Part shown: positions 37,241 through 45,072 of the stretch, one piece after another
Layout: each line of letters opens with the position of its first letter
How positions within the stretch are numbered: position 1 is the stretch's first letter
Origin: Marinilongibacter aquaticus
GTDB taxonomy: Bacteria > Bacteroidota > Bacteroidia > Cytophagales > Spirosomataceae
Assembly (NCBI RefSeq): GCF_020149935.1
Contig: NZ_CP083757.1
Span: 930,001 to 994,000 of the forward strand
Length of the DNA: 64,000 bases
Reading direction: 5' to 3'
The notes under the pieces: generated by a model
Databases searched by the model: none
Seen by the model: only the letters and a program-made list of their open reading frames with translations
What the model was told of the DNA's origin: nothing
Position numbers and translations under genes: made by a program

Positions 37241-38067
37241 AGTGGATTTTTAGCCGGAATAAACTCAATGGGTATGCTGGGATAAAACTGTTTCAGCCAA
37301 TTTGCAAAATAATCCATGCCTGCCTCTTCAGAATCGGCATGCCCCAGAATAATCAAGGCTTTGTTATAACCCAATTCTTCTGCATCCAACACATAGGGCA
37401 CCGTTTCCCATTCGTTGCTTTCTCCCACGATCAGCAATTCACAATTTGGGTTGGCCAACATCTCAAAATGCCGTCCAGAACCCGCCGCCCCTAAAGCCAA
37501 TCCAACTTTTGAAAACTGGGCCTCGGGATCGCCCACCACACGAACGGTTCTCGCCTTGAATTTCTTTTCAATATCGGCCACAATGTCTTTCAAACTGTTT
37601 TCCGGTATCGTAAAAGTACGCTCGCCCGGATTTTGGTATTGAGCCCAATCGAGTTTGGCCACTACGCCTTCGTAGATTTGATCGGGATTGGTGGCATGGA
37701 TATGGTCGTGAAAACGAAACACCACCATGTCGTTTTCTTGAATGAACTTCAGCTTTTCTTCTTGGATGGGGTCTCCGGCATGGATTTTCATGTCGTCGAG
37801 GTGCGAATAAAATGTAGGTTCGTGGGCTATCACAAAATTTAGCCCTTTGGCTTTCGCCTTTTTCAAGACATCCATTGTCGCCATAAAAGTGGTGGCAATA
37901 CCCTTCACTTCTGTTTTGGGGTTTCCCGCTTTGAAAGTGTCCACCGTTTTGCTTCTCCAGTCTACGGTTACTTCAGATTTCAGCGTTTCGACCACATCTT
38001 CTGCCGTTACTTGAGCCGATACGGACCATCCTAAGCAAAGCAGAAAGGCCAACATTTTATATTTCAT
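37228..38067 (-). CDS. Exported Nif3-like dinuclear metal protein
   Basis: This 279-aa protein belongs to the NIF3/YbgI (DUF34) family, dinuclear-metal proteins usually cytosolic and often annotated as GTP cyclohydrolase I type 2 homologues. Family features seen are FVIAHEPTFYSHLDD (first metal ligands), FRFHDHIHATNPDQI and the C-terminal GHADSEEAGM. Unusually it begins with a convincing signal peptide (MKYKMLAFLLCLGWSVSAQ), which implies a periplasmic location. It overlaps the T9SS esterase-like gene by 13 bases, so both are probably one translational unit with one promoter. The molecular function of exported members is unknown. Confidence 0.85.
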   Translation of the reverse strand: MKYKMLAFLLCLGWSVSAQVTAEDVVETLKSEVTVDWRSKTVDTFKAGNPKTEVKGIATTFMATMDVLKKAKAKGLNFVIAHEPTFYSHLDDMKIHAGDPIQEEKLKFIQENDMVVFRFHDHIHATNPDQIYEGVVAKLDWAQYQNPGERTFTIPENSLKDIVADIEKKFKARTVRVVGDPEAQFSKVGLALGAAGSGRHFEMLANPNCELLIVGESNEWETVPYVLDAEELGYNKALIILGHADSEEAGMDYFANWLKQFYPSIPIEFIPAKNPLWRN

Positions 38068-38111
38068 ATAGGTTAAGTATTTTATGCCCTGCTAATTTCG
38101 CATTCTTGGCT

Positions 38112-38119
38112 CAAATATA
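38112..38119 (-). promoter_or_regulatory. Candidate -7 promoter element for the Nif3/esterase pair
   Basis: The minus strand reads TATATTTG, a full TAnnTTTG match, 44 bases before the Nif3-like ATG and just after the stop of the upstream DUF4249 gene. No -33 TTG is visible. Confidence 0.5.
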
Positions 38120-38122
38120 AAA

Positions 38123-39211
38123 CTATCTCGACCACCAATCGGGCGGATAATTCAGGGCATGGCCCATATTGTAGAGGCGGCAATCGGTGCACTGATCGGG
38201 AGCTTGTGAAGCGATCAAACAGATTTCGTACAAGTTGTTTTCAATACCGTAGCTGAGTGCGTAGGGATCGAAGACCCAACGCGTAGTGTATTCCGAACTC
38301 ACACCAAAATAGCCGTTTACCGTATAGTTTTCACTGTCGGAAACAAAATTGGTGCTTACTCCGTACGGCGGTCGATCGTAAAGCCCACCTTTGTCTTGTT
38401 GATCTTGCAATTCACGCCAAAACTCGTAATACCCTTGGCTCAGTTTTTCTTGGTGTACCAAAGTCGAGAAATAATAGAAAAGACGTTCGTTTCCGCTTGT
38501 GGGAATGAAAAACATTTTTTGGTCAACATCCCCGGCTTTTAAGTCGCTGAGCACGAAATCGTCGAGATAATAATCGGAAGTGACCCAACATTTTCTTTTG
38601 GGGCTGTTTTCTTCGAGCACAAGCTCGGCCTTGAAAATCCAAGTTGGATCAAAAGACCATTTGTAATACGCCTGATCTTCTTCTCTCATTTTAGCGTGTA
38701 AATTGAAACCGTCCACACGCCTTACTACACGCTCTGATGCATACCATACATATTGAAAAGGCGATTCCTCTTCAATATAAAAGCTGTCGATTTCATTGTG
38801 CCCTTTCGGCATTTCTTCCCAATTCGAATAAAAATGAGCTCCATCGGGCAAAGTGATATCCAGTTTGTACTGACGCCCCTCGACCGCAGCAAATTGGGCC
38901 TCGTTCAGGAAATATTCTCCTGCCGTCATCTCGCGTTCATCGTACTGCCAAGAATTCCCTTCGCTGTCTTCCAAGACCACTTTAGCTCCGCTCACACGTT
39001 CATCACGAATATTGTCGACATCGCTCACTTTCTTGATCACCACTCCAAAATACCGCCCGTCAGACGGGAAATTGAGGGTTTCCATAAAAGACACATTCGA
39101 AATGGAAGCCTCGATCACCAGCCCTTGCTGCTTGGCCACCACATTGAAATCGTACTTTTCTACACAAGAGAGAAATACAAACAGCGATATGATCAAAAGG
39201 CTTATTCTCAT
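38123..39211 (-). CDS. DUF4249 lipoprotein, copy 2
   Basis: This 362-aa lipoprotein has a lipobox ending VFLSC (Cys16), directly followed by the EKYDFNVV motif shared with its neighbour. DUF4249 proteins are encoded beside TonB-dependent receptors in Bacteroidota and are taken to be their surface or periplasmic partners, by analogy with SusD. Beta-rich sequence runs throughout, ending in a conserved Cys pair (QCTDCRLYNMG) and a PPDWW motif. It is a clear paralogue of the preceding gene, with which it overlaps by 4 bases (ATGA). The substrate is unknown. Confidence 0.88.
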   Translation of the reverse strand: MRISLLIISLFVFLSCVEKYDFNVVAKQQGLVIEASISNVSFMETLNFPSDGRYFGVVIKKVSDVDNIRDERVSGAKVVLEDSEGNSWQYDEREMTAGEYFLNEAQFAAVEGRQYKLDITLPDGAHFYSNWEEMPKGHNEIDSFYIEEESPFQYVWYASERVVRRVDGFNLHAKMREEDQAYYKWSFDPTWIFKAELVLEENSPKRKCWVTSDYYLDDFVLSDLKAGDVDQKMFFIPTSGNERLFYYFSTLVHQEKLSQGYYEFWRELQDQQDKGGLYDRPPYGVSTNFVSDSENYTVNGYFGVSSEYTTRWVFDPYALSYGIENNLYEICLIASQAPDQCTDCRLYNMGHALNYPPDWWSR

Positions 39212-40323
39212 TGTCCCAAACGTCTATTCCACCAAATTGGCGGTACATTTACACTTTCGCCCATATTATACGCTCGGCAATCGTGGCATTGATCACTAAA
39301 ATCAGGCGGTACAAAAGTCAGGCAATACTCGTACAGGTTGTTTTCAATCCCATACGACAAGTCAAAAGGTTCGAATGTCCAACGTGTGCACTCTTCATCA
39401 ATTACGCCAAAGTAGCCGTTCACCGTCCAGTTCTCATCGTCCGATTCAAAATTGGTTCCCACGCCGAAAGGCGGTTGGTCGTAAAGTCCTCCTTTGTCTT
39501 TCTGGGCTTCCAAATCCTGCCAGAACTGATAATATTCCTTTGAGATCTTTTCTTGATGTATCAAAGCCGAGAAATAGATGTACATACGTTCGTTGCCGTG
39601 TGTTTTCGCAAAAAACAATTTCTGGTCAAAGCCCTCCTTTATGTTGTTCGCATCGAAAAGCACGACATCATCCAAATAGAAAGGCGTACGTACCCAACAG
39701 GTTTTCTTCGGCGAATTCAGATCGGGTTCGAGAGGAGCTTGATAAACCCACAAAGGGTCGTAAGTCCATTTGTAATAGCCTTTGTTTTGGCTGGCCTCGA
39801 AATGCGTGTAGAGGTTAAAACCATCTACCTGACGCCCCACGGGTTCGTTTGCATAATACACGTATTCGTAGGGGTTGTCCTCTTCAATGTGAAAACCGCC
39901 CAGTGCATTGCCACCTTCGGGCATACTTTCCCAAGTAGAATGGAAACTTACACCGTTTTCCATTTCGACAACCAAACGATAGGCAAGCGAGGGTTGTGCC
40001 TTGAATTGCTCGTCCAAAAGCACATATTCTCCCGCACTCATCGCATTTTCGGTATATACCCAAGAGCCGCCGGCATCGCTTTCCAGCCTTACTACTGCTC
40101 CAGTAATGGGTTCGTCACGCACATTGTCTACATCATTCAGGGCTTTCAGCACCACTTTGAAATACCGTCCATCCGACGGAAAATTCAGGCTATCGAAAAA
40201 AGACAAGTCCGATATCGACGCATTGATCACAATGCCTTGTTTTTCATTCACGACATTGAAATCATATTTTTCTACACAAGATAAAAACAGAATCGCCATC
40301 ACGATCCACACTACTTTCTGCAT
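39208..40323 (-). CDS. DUF4249 lipoprotein, copy 1
   Basis: This 371-aa lipoprotein (lipobox ending LFLSC, Cys16) is homologous along its whole length to the next gene; shared blocks include CVEKYDFNVV, LNFPSDGRYF, KDKGGLYD-type (DKGGLYDQPP), LSYGIENNLYE and the C-terminal QCHDCRAYNMG with PPIWW. It starts 9 bases after the TonB receptor stop, so the three genes form one operon: receptor, copy 1, copy 2. By analogy with receptor-lipoprotein pairs it probably captures a ligand for the receptor or caps it. Confidence 0.88.
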   Translation of the reverse strand: MQKVVWIVMAILFLSCVEKYDFNVVNEKQGIVINASISDLSFFDSLNFPSDGRYFKVVLKALNDVDNVRDEPITGAVVRLESDAGGSWVYTENAMSAGEYVLLDEQFKAQPSLAYRLVVEMENGVSFHSTWESMPEGGNALGGFHIEEDNPYEYVYYANEPVGRQVDGFNLYTHFEASQNKGYYKWTYDPLWVYQAPLEPDLNSPKKTCWVRTPFYLDDVVLFDANNIKEGFDQKLFFAKTHGNERMYIYFSALIHQEKISKEYYQFWQDLEAQKDKGGLYDQPPFGVGTNFESDDENWTVNGYFGVIDEECTRWTFEPFDLSYGIENNLYEYCLTFVPPDFSDQCHDCRAYNMGESVNVPPIWWNRRLGQ

Positions 40324-40332
40324 ATCTATAGG

Positions 40333-43002
40333 TTATTGTATCGTGAAATTATAAGTCAAAGATGGGAATGCGGTGCCCAAAACGGATGTTTTAAAGGCTT
40401 GGCCCGTACTGTCAAACCAAATGGCGTAAGGGTTTTTCCGAGCCAAAAGATTGAAAATAGAGAAGATCAAGTCGCCAGAAAACCAACGGTCTTTGTTGGC
40501 CTCTTTTCCATTGAAAGTAAAGGAAATGTCCATCCGCATGTAATCGGGCGAACGGTATTGATTACGCTCTGAGTAATTGTTCACCGCCAACACTGTACCG
40601 TAGCTGTATTTCGAAATCGGAATGGTCATTGGGCGACCCGAATTGTAAGTAATATTCGAAGAAAACTCGATTCGCTTGGGCAATTGATAATTCAAGACGA
40701 TCGACAATTGATGCGGCTGATCGTAAATGCTGGGGTACCTCTTCCCGAAGTTCACTTCCTGAGCGGGGTAAGGCGACTCGAAAAGCCTCCAGCTACGCGA
40801 CCATGTATAAGAAATCCAACCGTTCAATAACCCACCACGTTTTTTCACGTAAAATTCCATTCCGTAGGCTTCGCCCAAACCTTGGGCCAATCCGGCTTCA
40901 TATCGGGTATTCAATTTCAAATCCACGCCGTCCAGATAATCGAGCGTATTGAAGGTGCGGTTATAAAACGCCTCAATCGAAGCCTCAACCTTGTTGTCGT
41001 TGAAATTCTTGAAATAACCCACCGAAAATTGATTGCTCAATTGGGCTTTCAAATTGTTACTACTCAAAACCCAATAATCGATCGGCGAAGGGCTGATTGT
41101 TGGCGAAATCTGTTGAATGAACTGCTGTGTACGTGTATAGCCCAATTTCACCGAACTTTGCAAACCTGTTTTTAACCTAAACGACAATCTTGGTTCAAAT
41201 GCCCCGGTAGAATAGGCCGTTTGGTTTTTATCGTAATAGCTCGAATCGGCCAAAGAAGCTTCGCGTCCGTTGCGGTTTTCATAGTCCAAAGTGTAGAATG
41301 TACCTGGGCCCATGCGGTTGAAATGCCCATAACGAAGCCCCAAATCCATTCCCAACCACTTGTTGATGTCGATGGAATTCTCGACAAAAGCCGCGGTTTC
41401 CAAACCGTATTGTTTGGCCATTCGCACGACATCCGACTGACTGATATCATTATACGGGTCTGATTTCCCCGGCAATACTTCATATTGATTGGCCTGCACA
41501 CCAAACTTCACTTTGTATTTGTCTGTCAGGCTGTAATCGAAAGTCAAATTGCCTGTGTATACGTCCACTCCGTTTCCGTTTTTGTACCCAAAAAGCTCAT
41601 CATCGCTTATTTCACTGCTGCTGTATTTACTTTTGGCCAGATTCAGATCCGCACCCAGCTTTTTCGAAAAATTATGGTGATAATTCACCGAAAGGTTTTC
41701 CGTTTCCCAGCCGTATTCCGCGGTTTGGTAAAACTGGAAACTGTCGAAACTTTTATAGCCCGTAATGGAAAGGGCATTGGCTTTACCGATAGAGAAGAAC
41801 AGCTTTCCTGTCAGATCGTGAAATTTCGACGAACTGTTTTGCAGTTCAATGCTTTTGTAACTGTTGATTAGCCAATCACTATACGATTTACGGCCACTCA
41901 ACAAAAATGAAGCTCTTCCGCGTTTTATAGGCCCTTCTACACTCAAACGACTCGAAACCACACCGATTCCCCCTCCTACTTTATATTTGTTCATGTCGCC
42001 GTTTCGCGTCTGCAATTCAAGCACAGAAGCTACGCGTCCTCCATAATTCGACGGCCCACAACCTTTCAACAGCTTCACACTTTGGATCACATCGGGATTG
42101 AAAGAAGAGAAAAAGCCAAAAAGGTGGCTGGGGTTGAAAATCAGGCCTCCATCTTGCACAATCAAATTCTGGCTGGTGGCCCCTCCACGTACGTTAAAAC
42201 CTGCCCCCAAATCGCCGGTAGAAGTCACACCCGGCAAGGTGGTTATACTGCGAATGGGGTCGATTTCACCCAAAAATGTAGGTATTTTCTTGATACTCTG
42301 AATACTCATCAATTGAATGCCCGAGCGGTGGTCTTCCACGTTGGCGTCGACTTTCGTGGCCGTCACCAGCAATTCGTCCAAGAAATTTTCCCGGTTTTCT
42401 ACTTCGATTTGTATTTCAGGATTCGGAGCATTCCCTTTTCGCAAGACAATGAAACTGAGTTTGGCTACGCCCGGGTGTTTAATTTCGGCGTAGGTGTAGT
42501 AGCGGTCGGTATCGAGATCGAAAAAGCCCCCTTTATCGGTCACATTTCCCTTTTGTTCGTCTGGCAGGAAAATCGCCGCATCTGTCACAGGCGAAAGGTC
42601 TCCCATATCCACCAATCGCCCTTTGATACTCGTGGTATTTTCATTCACAAAAAAGACAAGCACTTTACCTTGGTCGTCGGTGATCTTGGCCTTCAGGCCA
42701 TTGTCGAGAAACAAATACGTGTGATCATCCAAACGTAAATTGCCCATGTTGGGAAAAATATCTTCGACCATATCGAAGAAGTGCTTTTTCACCAGAATAT
42801 TCTGTACGACCGTATTGCCGATCGTGGGAGATGTAAAAATGAGGTCTAAACCAAAAGCTTCTTTTTTTTCATCGGCCAGTTGTTGAAGTGTTTTGCCGTT
42901 TTCTTCGGCTAAAACAAAAAAATCTTGCCTCGAAATCTGAGCGAATCCACGAATGGAGAGGAGCAAAAGCAAGACAATAAATAGGGGTAGTTTTCTTTGC
43001 AA
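40333..43002 (-). CDS. TonB-dependent receptor
   Basis: This outer-membrane active-transport barrel is 889 aa from a TTG at 43002. That start gives the signal peptide MQRKLPLFIVLLLLLSIRGFAQ and lies downstream of a -7 promoter element; the frame is open further upstream to 43089 but with no ATG. An N-terminal STN-like domain (about 30-120) and a carboxypeptidase-regulatory-like beta domain (SIKGRLVDMGDLSPVTDA, about 130-215) precede the plug (VRGGATSQNLIVQDG; YGGRVASVLEL) and a 22-strand barrel ending TYNFTIQ. The STN domain suggests possible signalling to an anti-sigma factor, but none is adjacent. It is the first gene of the DUF4249 operon. Confidence 0.92.
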   Translation of the reverse strand: MQRKLPLFIVLLLLLSIRGFAQISRQDFFVLAEENGKTLQQLADEKKEAFGLDLIFTSPTIGNTVVQNILVKKHFFDMVEDIFPNMGNLRLDDHTYLFLDNGLKAKITDDQGKVLVFFVNENTTSIKGRLVDMGDLSPVTDAAIFLPDEQKGNVTDKGGFFDLDTDRYYTYAEIKHPGVAKLSFIVLRKGNAPNPEIQIEVENRENFLDELLVTATKVDANVEDHRSGIQLMSIQSIKKIPTFLGEIDPIRSITTLPGVTSTGDLGAGFNVRGGATSQNLIVQDGGLIFNPSHLFGFFSSFNPDVIQSVKLLKGCGPSNYGGRVASVLELQTRNGDMNKYKVGGGIGVVSSRLSVEGPIKRGRASFLLSGRKSYSDWLINSYKSIELQNSSSKFHDLTGKLFFSIGKANALSITGYKSFDSFQFYQTAEYGWETENLSVNYHHNFSKKLGADLNLAKSKYSSSEISDDELFGYKNGNGVDVYTGNLTFDYSLTDKYKVKFGVQANQYEVLPGKSDPYNDISQSDVVRMAKQYGLETAAFVENSIDINKWLGMDLGLRYGHFNRMGPGTFYTLDYENRNGREASLADSSYYDKNQTAYSTGAFEPRLSFRLKTGLQSSVKLGYTRTQQFIQQISPTISPSPIDYWVLSSNNLKAQLSNQFSVGYFKNFNDNKVEASIEAFYNRTFNTLDYLDGVDLKLNTRYEAGLAQGLGEAYGMEFYVKKRGGLLNGWISYTWSRSWRLFESPYPAQEVNFGKRYPSIYDQPHQLSIVLNYQLPKRIEFSSNITYNSGRPMTIPISKYSYGTVLAVNNYSERNQYRSPDYMRMDISFTFNGKEANKDRWFSGDLIFSIFNLLARKNPYAIWFDSTGQAFKTSVLGTAFPSLTYNFTIQ

Positions 43003-43055
43003 GTTATCTTCTAGTTTATTGATTATTGCGAATATTACGCTCTGCACGCAGAACA

Positions 43056-43063
43056 CAAAATTA
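43056..43063 (-). promoter_or_regulatory. Candidate -7 promoter element for the TonB receptor operon
   Basis: The minus strand reads TAATTTTG, a full TAnnTTTG match, 53 bases before the TTG start at 43002. It argues against translation from the longer frame, whose beginning would lie upstream of the transcription start. Confidence 0.5.
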
Positions 43064-43107
43064 TTTCGACATAACGTCCTTTTCCGCAATTGATTATCGT
43101 AACAAAA

Positions 43108-44253
43108 TCACAATTTTGCTTTAAAAACCTCAAAACCAAAGCTTTTGTGCAAATAAAATTCTCCGTTTGTCTTCCATATTCCAATGGCCGGTAAACCCAC
43201 TCCGTTGAATGTGGTGGTTTTCACCATGGTATAATGAATCATGTCTTCGAATACAATCGTATCTCCGACTTTCAGAGCTTCATCGAAGGCATAATCGCCC
43301 ATAAAATCGCCTGCGAGACAGGTCATCCCCCCCATGCGGTAATTGTGTTTGTCGGGCATTTCGCTCTGATAAGCCCCTTTTATTCTCGGCTTGTAGGGCA
43401 TTTCGAGCGTATCGGGCATATGGGCGGCAAAACTGGTGTCGAGAATGGCCACATTTATACCCTGAGCGTCCACAATATCGAGCACTTTGGTGCGTAAAAT
43501 GCCGGTTTCCCAAGCCACAGCCGAACCCGGCTCCAAAATCACCTCCACATTATACGTATCTCGCAAACGTTGAATTTGCTTGATCAAATGTTCCAAATTG
43601 TATCCGTCGCGTGTCATCAAATGCCCACCACCCATATTCAGCCATTTCACCTGATCGCTTTTCAAAAGATCGCCAAATTTTTCTTCGACATGCACCAATG
43701 TACGCTCCAACACATAGCTGTCGTTTTCGCACATGGTATGGAAATGCAGGCCCTCAATTCCTTCGGGCAGAGTATTGCCCAATTGCTCACGAGTGATGCC
43801 CAAACGGCTGCCCGGAACACAAGGATTGTACATCTCTGTGGCCACTTCGGCATACTGCGGATTGATCCGCAAACCCATTGAAACGTACTCAGAATGAGCC
43901 TTAACCCGCTCTTTGTACAAAGCATATTGGCTCATCGAGTTGAATGAAATATGCGAACTGTACGCCAATATTTCGTCGAATTCTTCAGGCTTGAAAGCCG
44001 GCACATAGGTGTGGGCTTTGCATCCCATCTCCTCCACTATCAGGCGGGCCTCGTTCAAACTGCTGGCCGTGGCTCCGTGCAAGTACTCCTTCACCAATGG
44101 AAAAGTGCTGTACATGGAAAAGCCCTTCAGTGCCAAAATAATATGCCCACCGCTCTTTTCTTGCACATACCGCATCAGCCCAAGGTTTTCTAGCAAGCGG
44201 CTTTCTTCCAAAACATAACAAGGCGAGGGAATTTGGGAATAATCTAAAGGCAT
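43108..44253 (-). CDS. nspC: Carboxynorspermidine/carboxyspermidine decarboxylase
   Basis: This PLP-dependent fold III decarboxylase removes CO2 from carboxyspermidine or carboxynorspermidine, the last step of the aspartate-semialdehyde route to spermidine. At 381 aa it has normal length. The PLP lysine is Lys43 (LALKGFSM). GLHFHTMCEND, WLNMGGGHLMT and LEPGSAVAWETG are conserved cofactor and substrate regions. The dehydrogenase that makes its substrate is encoded 820 bases upstream on the same strand. It has its own well-formed promoter. Confidence 0.95.
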   Translation of the reverse strand: MPLDYSQIPSPCYVLEESRLLENLGLMRYVQEKSGGHIILALKGFSMYSTFPLVKEYLHGATASSLNEARLIVEEMGCKAHTYVPAFKPEEFDEILAYSSHISFNSMSQYALYKERVKAHSEYVSMGLRINPQYAEVATEMYNPCVPGSRLGITREQLGNTLPEGIEGLHFHTMCENDSYVLERTLVHVEEKFGDLLKSDQVKWLNMGGGHLMTRDGYNLEHLIKQIQRLRDTYNVEVILEPGSAVAWETGILRTKVLDIVDAQGINVAILDTSFAAHMPDTLEMPYKPRIKGAYQSEMPDKHNYRMGGMTCLAGDFMGDYAFDEALKVGDTIVFEDMIHYTMVKTTTFNGVGLPAIGIWKTNGEFYLHKSFGFEVFKAKL

Positions 44254-44280
44254 TGAATTCTGTTGTTAAAATTGAAAGTC

Positions 44281-44310
44281 CAAAGTTAAATCGCTCATTT
44301 CAATATCCAA
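44281..44310 (-). promoter_or_regulatory. Bacteroidota-type promoter for nspC
   Basis: On the minus strand TTG (44310-44308) is followed after 19 bases by TAACTTTG (44288-44281), a full match to TAnnTTTG, ending 27 bases before the nspC ATG. Confidence 0.62.
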
Positions 44311-44370
44311 TATCGAAAATCCGAGAAAGCCGAATAGTAAAGCATCAAAAGCTCATCACCCGGAAGCGGC

Positions 44371-44976
44371 TCAGTTCAAATGCGGCTTTTGCTCCATTCG
44401 GCTAAGCAAAGTTTGAGAAGAAAAAATAAGCACTTGAATGAGCAAAGCGATGACGATCAAGATAGTCATCTCAAACTGCGAAGCACTTTTCTTTTTCAAG
44501 AAAATGCGTTTCGTTTCATGAATTAGCTTTTCGCCTTCGGTGACTTGCAAATTCGACAATGCATTCAGCTGCCTCAATGCTTTCAATGTAGCTTCCGCTG
44601 CTCCCTCTGGTTCATCCGCTTTTGAAAAATCAAATTCCATTTTGAAATCGGCGTACAAGGCCTCTTCCCTTTCTGTCAATTTTGTTTTTTCGTATTTGGC
44701 TAAAAGAGTGTGAATTGTCTTGTCAATATTTTCGAATAAAACGGCCTGTCCTTCTTCCTTTTGAAGAAAAAGCATGGATTTTTCGTGCAGCTTCTCCGAA
44801 ATTTCAAACAAATAAGATTCGGCCAAAAGGCGGTCGGCGAAGATGGCGTCGAAGTGAGTTTGTAAAGCTTTGGACTGTCGCCTTTCTTCAAGGTTATTCC
44901 AAAGAATAAGCCCCAAAATCACCAAGAGCAATGCTCCCACTTGCATTTTGTTTCGAATACCGTACAACCAGTTCAT
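44371..44976 (-). CDS. Chemoreceptor-like four-helix-bundle membrane protein without output domain
   Basis: This 201-aa inner-membrane protein has a positively charged start (MNWLYGIRNKMQ), a membrane helix at about 12-27, a predicted all-helical periplasmic region of about 135 residues, and a second membrane helix at about 167-187. This matches the ligand-binding four-helix bundle of chemoreceptors (4HB_MCP type), but the protein ends 14 residues after the second helix, with no HAMP, signalling or kinase domain. It lies between the two polyamine genes but behind a terminator and ahead of nspC's own promoter. It may be an adaptor or a stand-alone sensor. Its role is unknown. Confidence 0.65.
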   Translation of the reverse strand: MNWLYGIRNKMQVGALLLVILGLILWNNLEERRQSKALQTHFDAIFADRLLAESYLFEISEKLHEKSMLFLQKEEGQAVLFENIDKTIHTLLAKYEKTKLTEREEALYADFKMEFDFSKADEPEGAAEATLKALRQLNALSNLQVTEGEKLIHETKRIFLKKKSASQFEMTILIVIALLIQVLIFSSQTLLSRMEQKPHLN

Positions 44977-44996
44977 ATTTCATTTCATTTGGGTTG

Positions 44997-45037
44997 AAAA
45001 AAAAGCGTGGCCCATCCGCAAAGAGATTAAGCCACGC
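44997..45037 (-). terminator. Terminator of the carboxynorspermidine dehydrogenase gene
   Basis: On the minus strand a 7-bp stem GCGTGGC / GCCACGC with a 19-base loop runs into eight T residues, 36-76 bases after the stop codon at 45073. Confidence 0.7.
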
Positions 45038-45072
45038 CATTTATTCGTTTTACCGAAGACCTATTTCATCAA

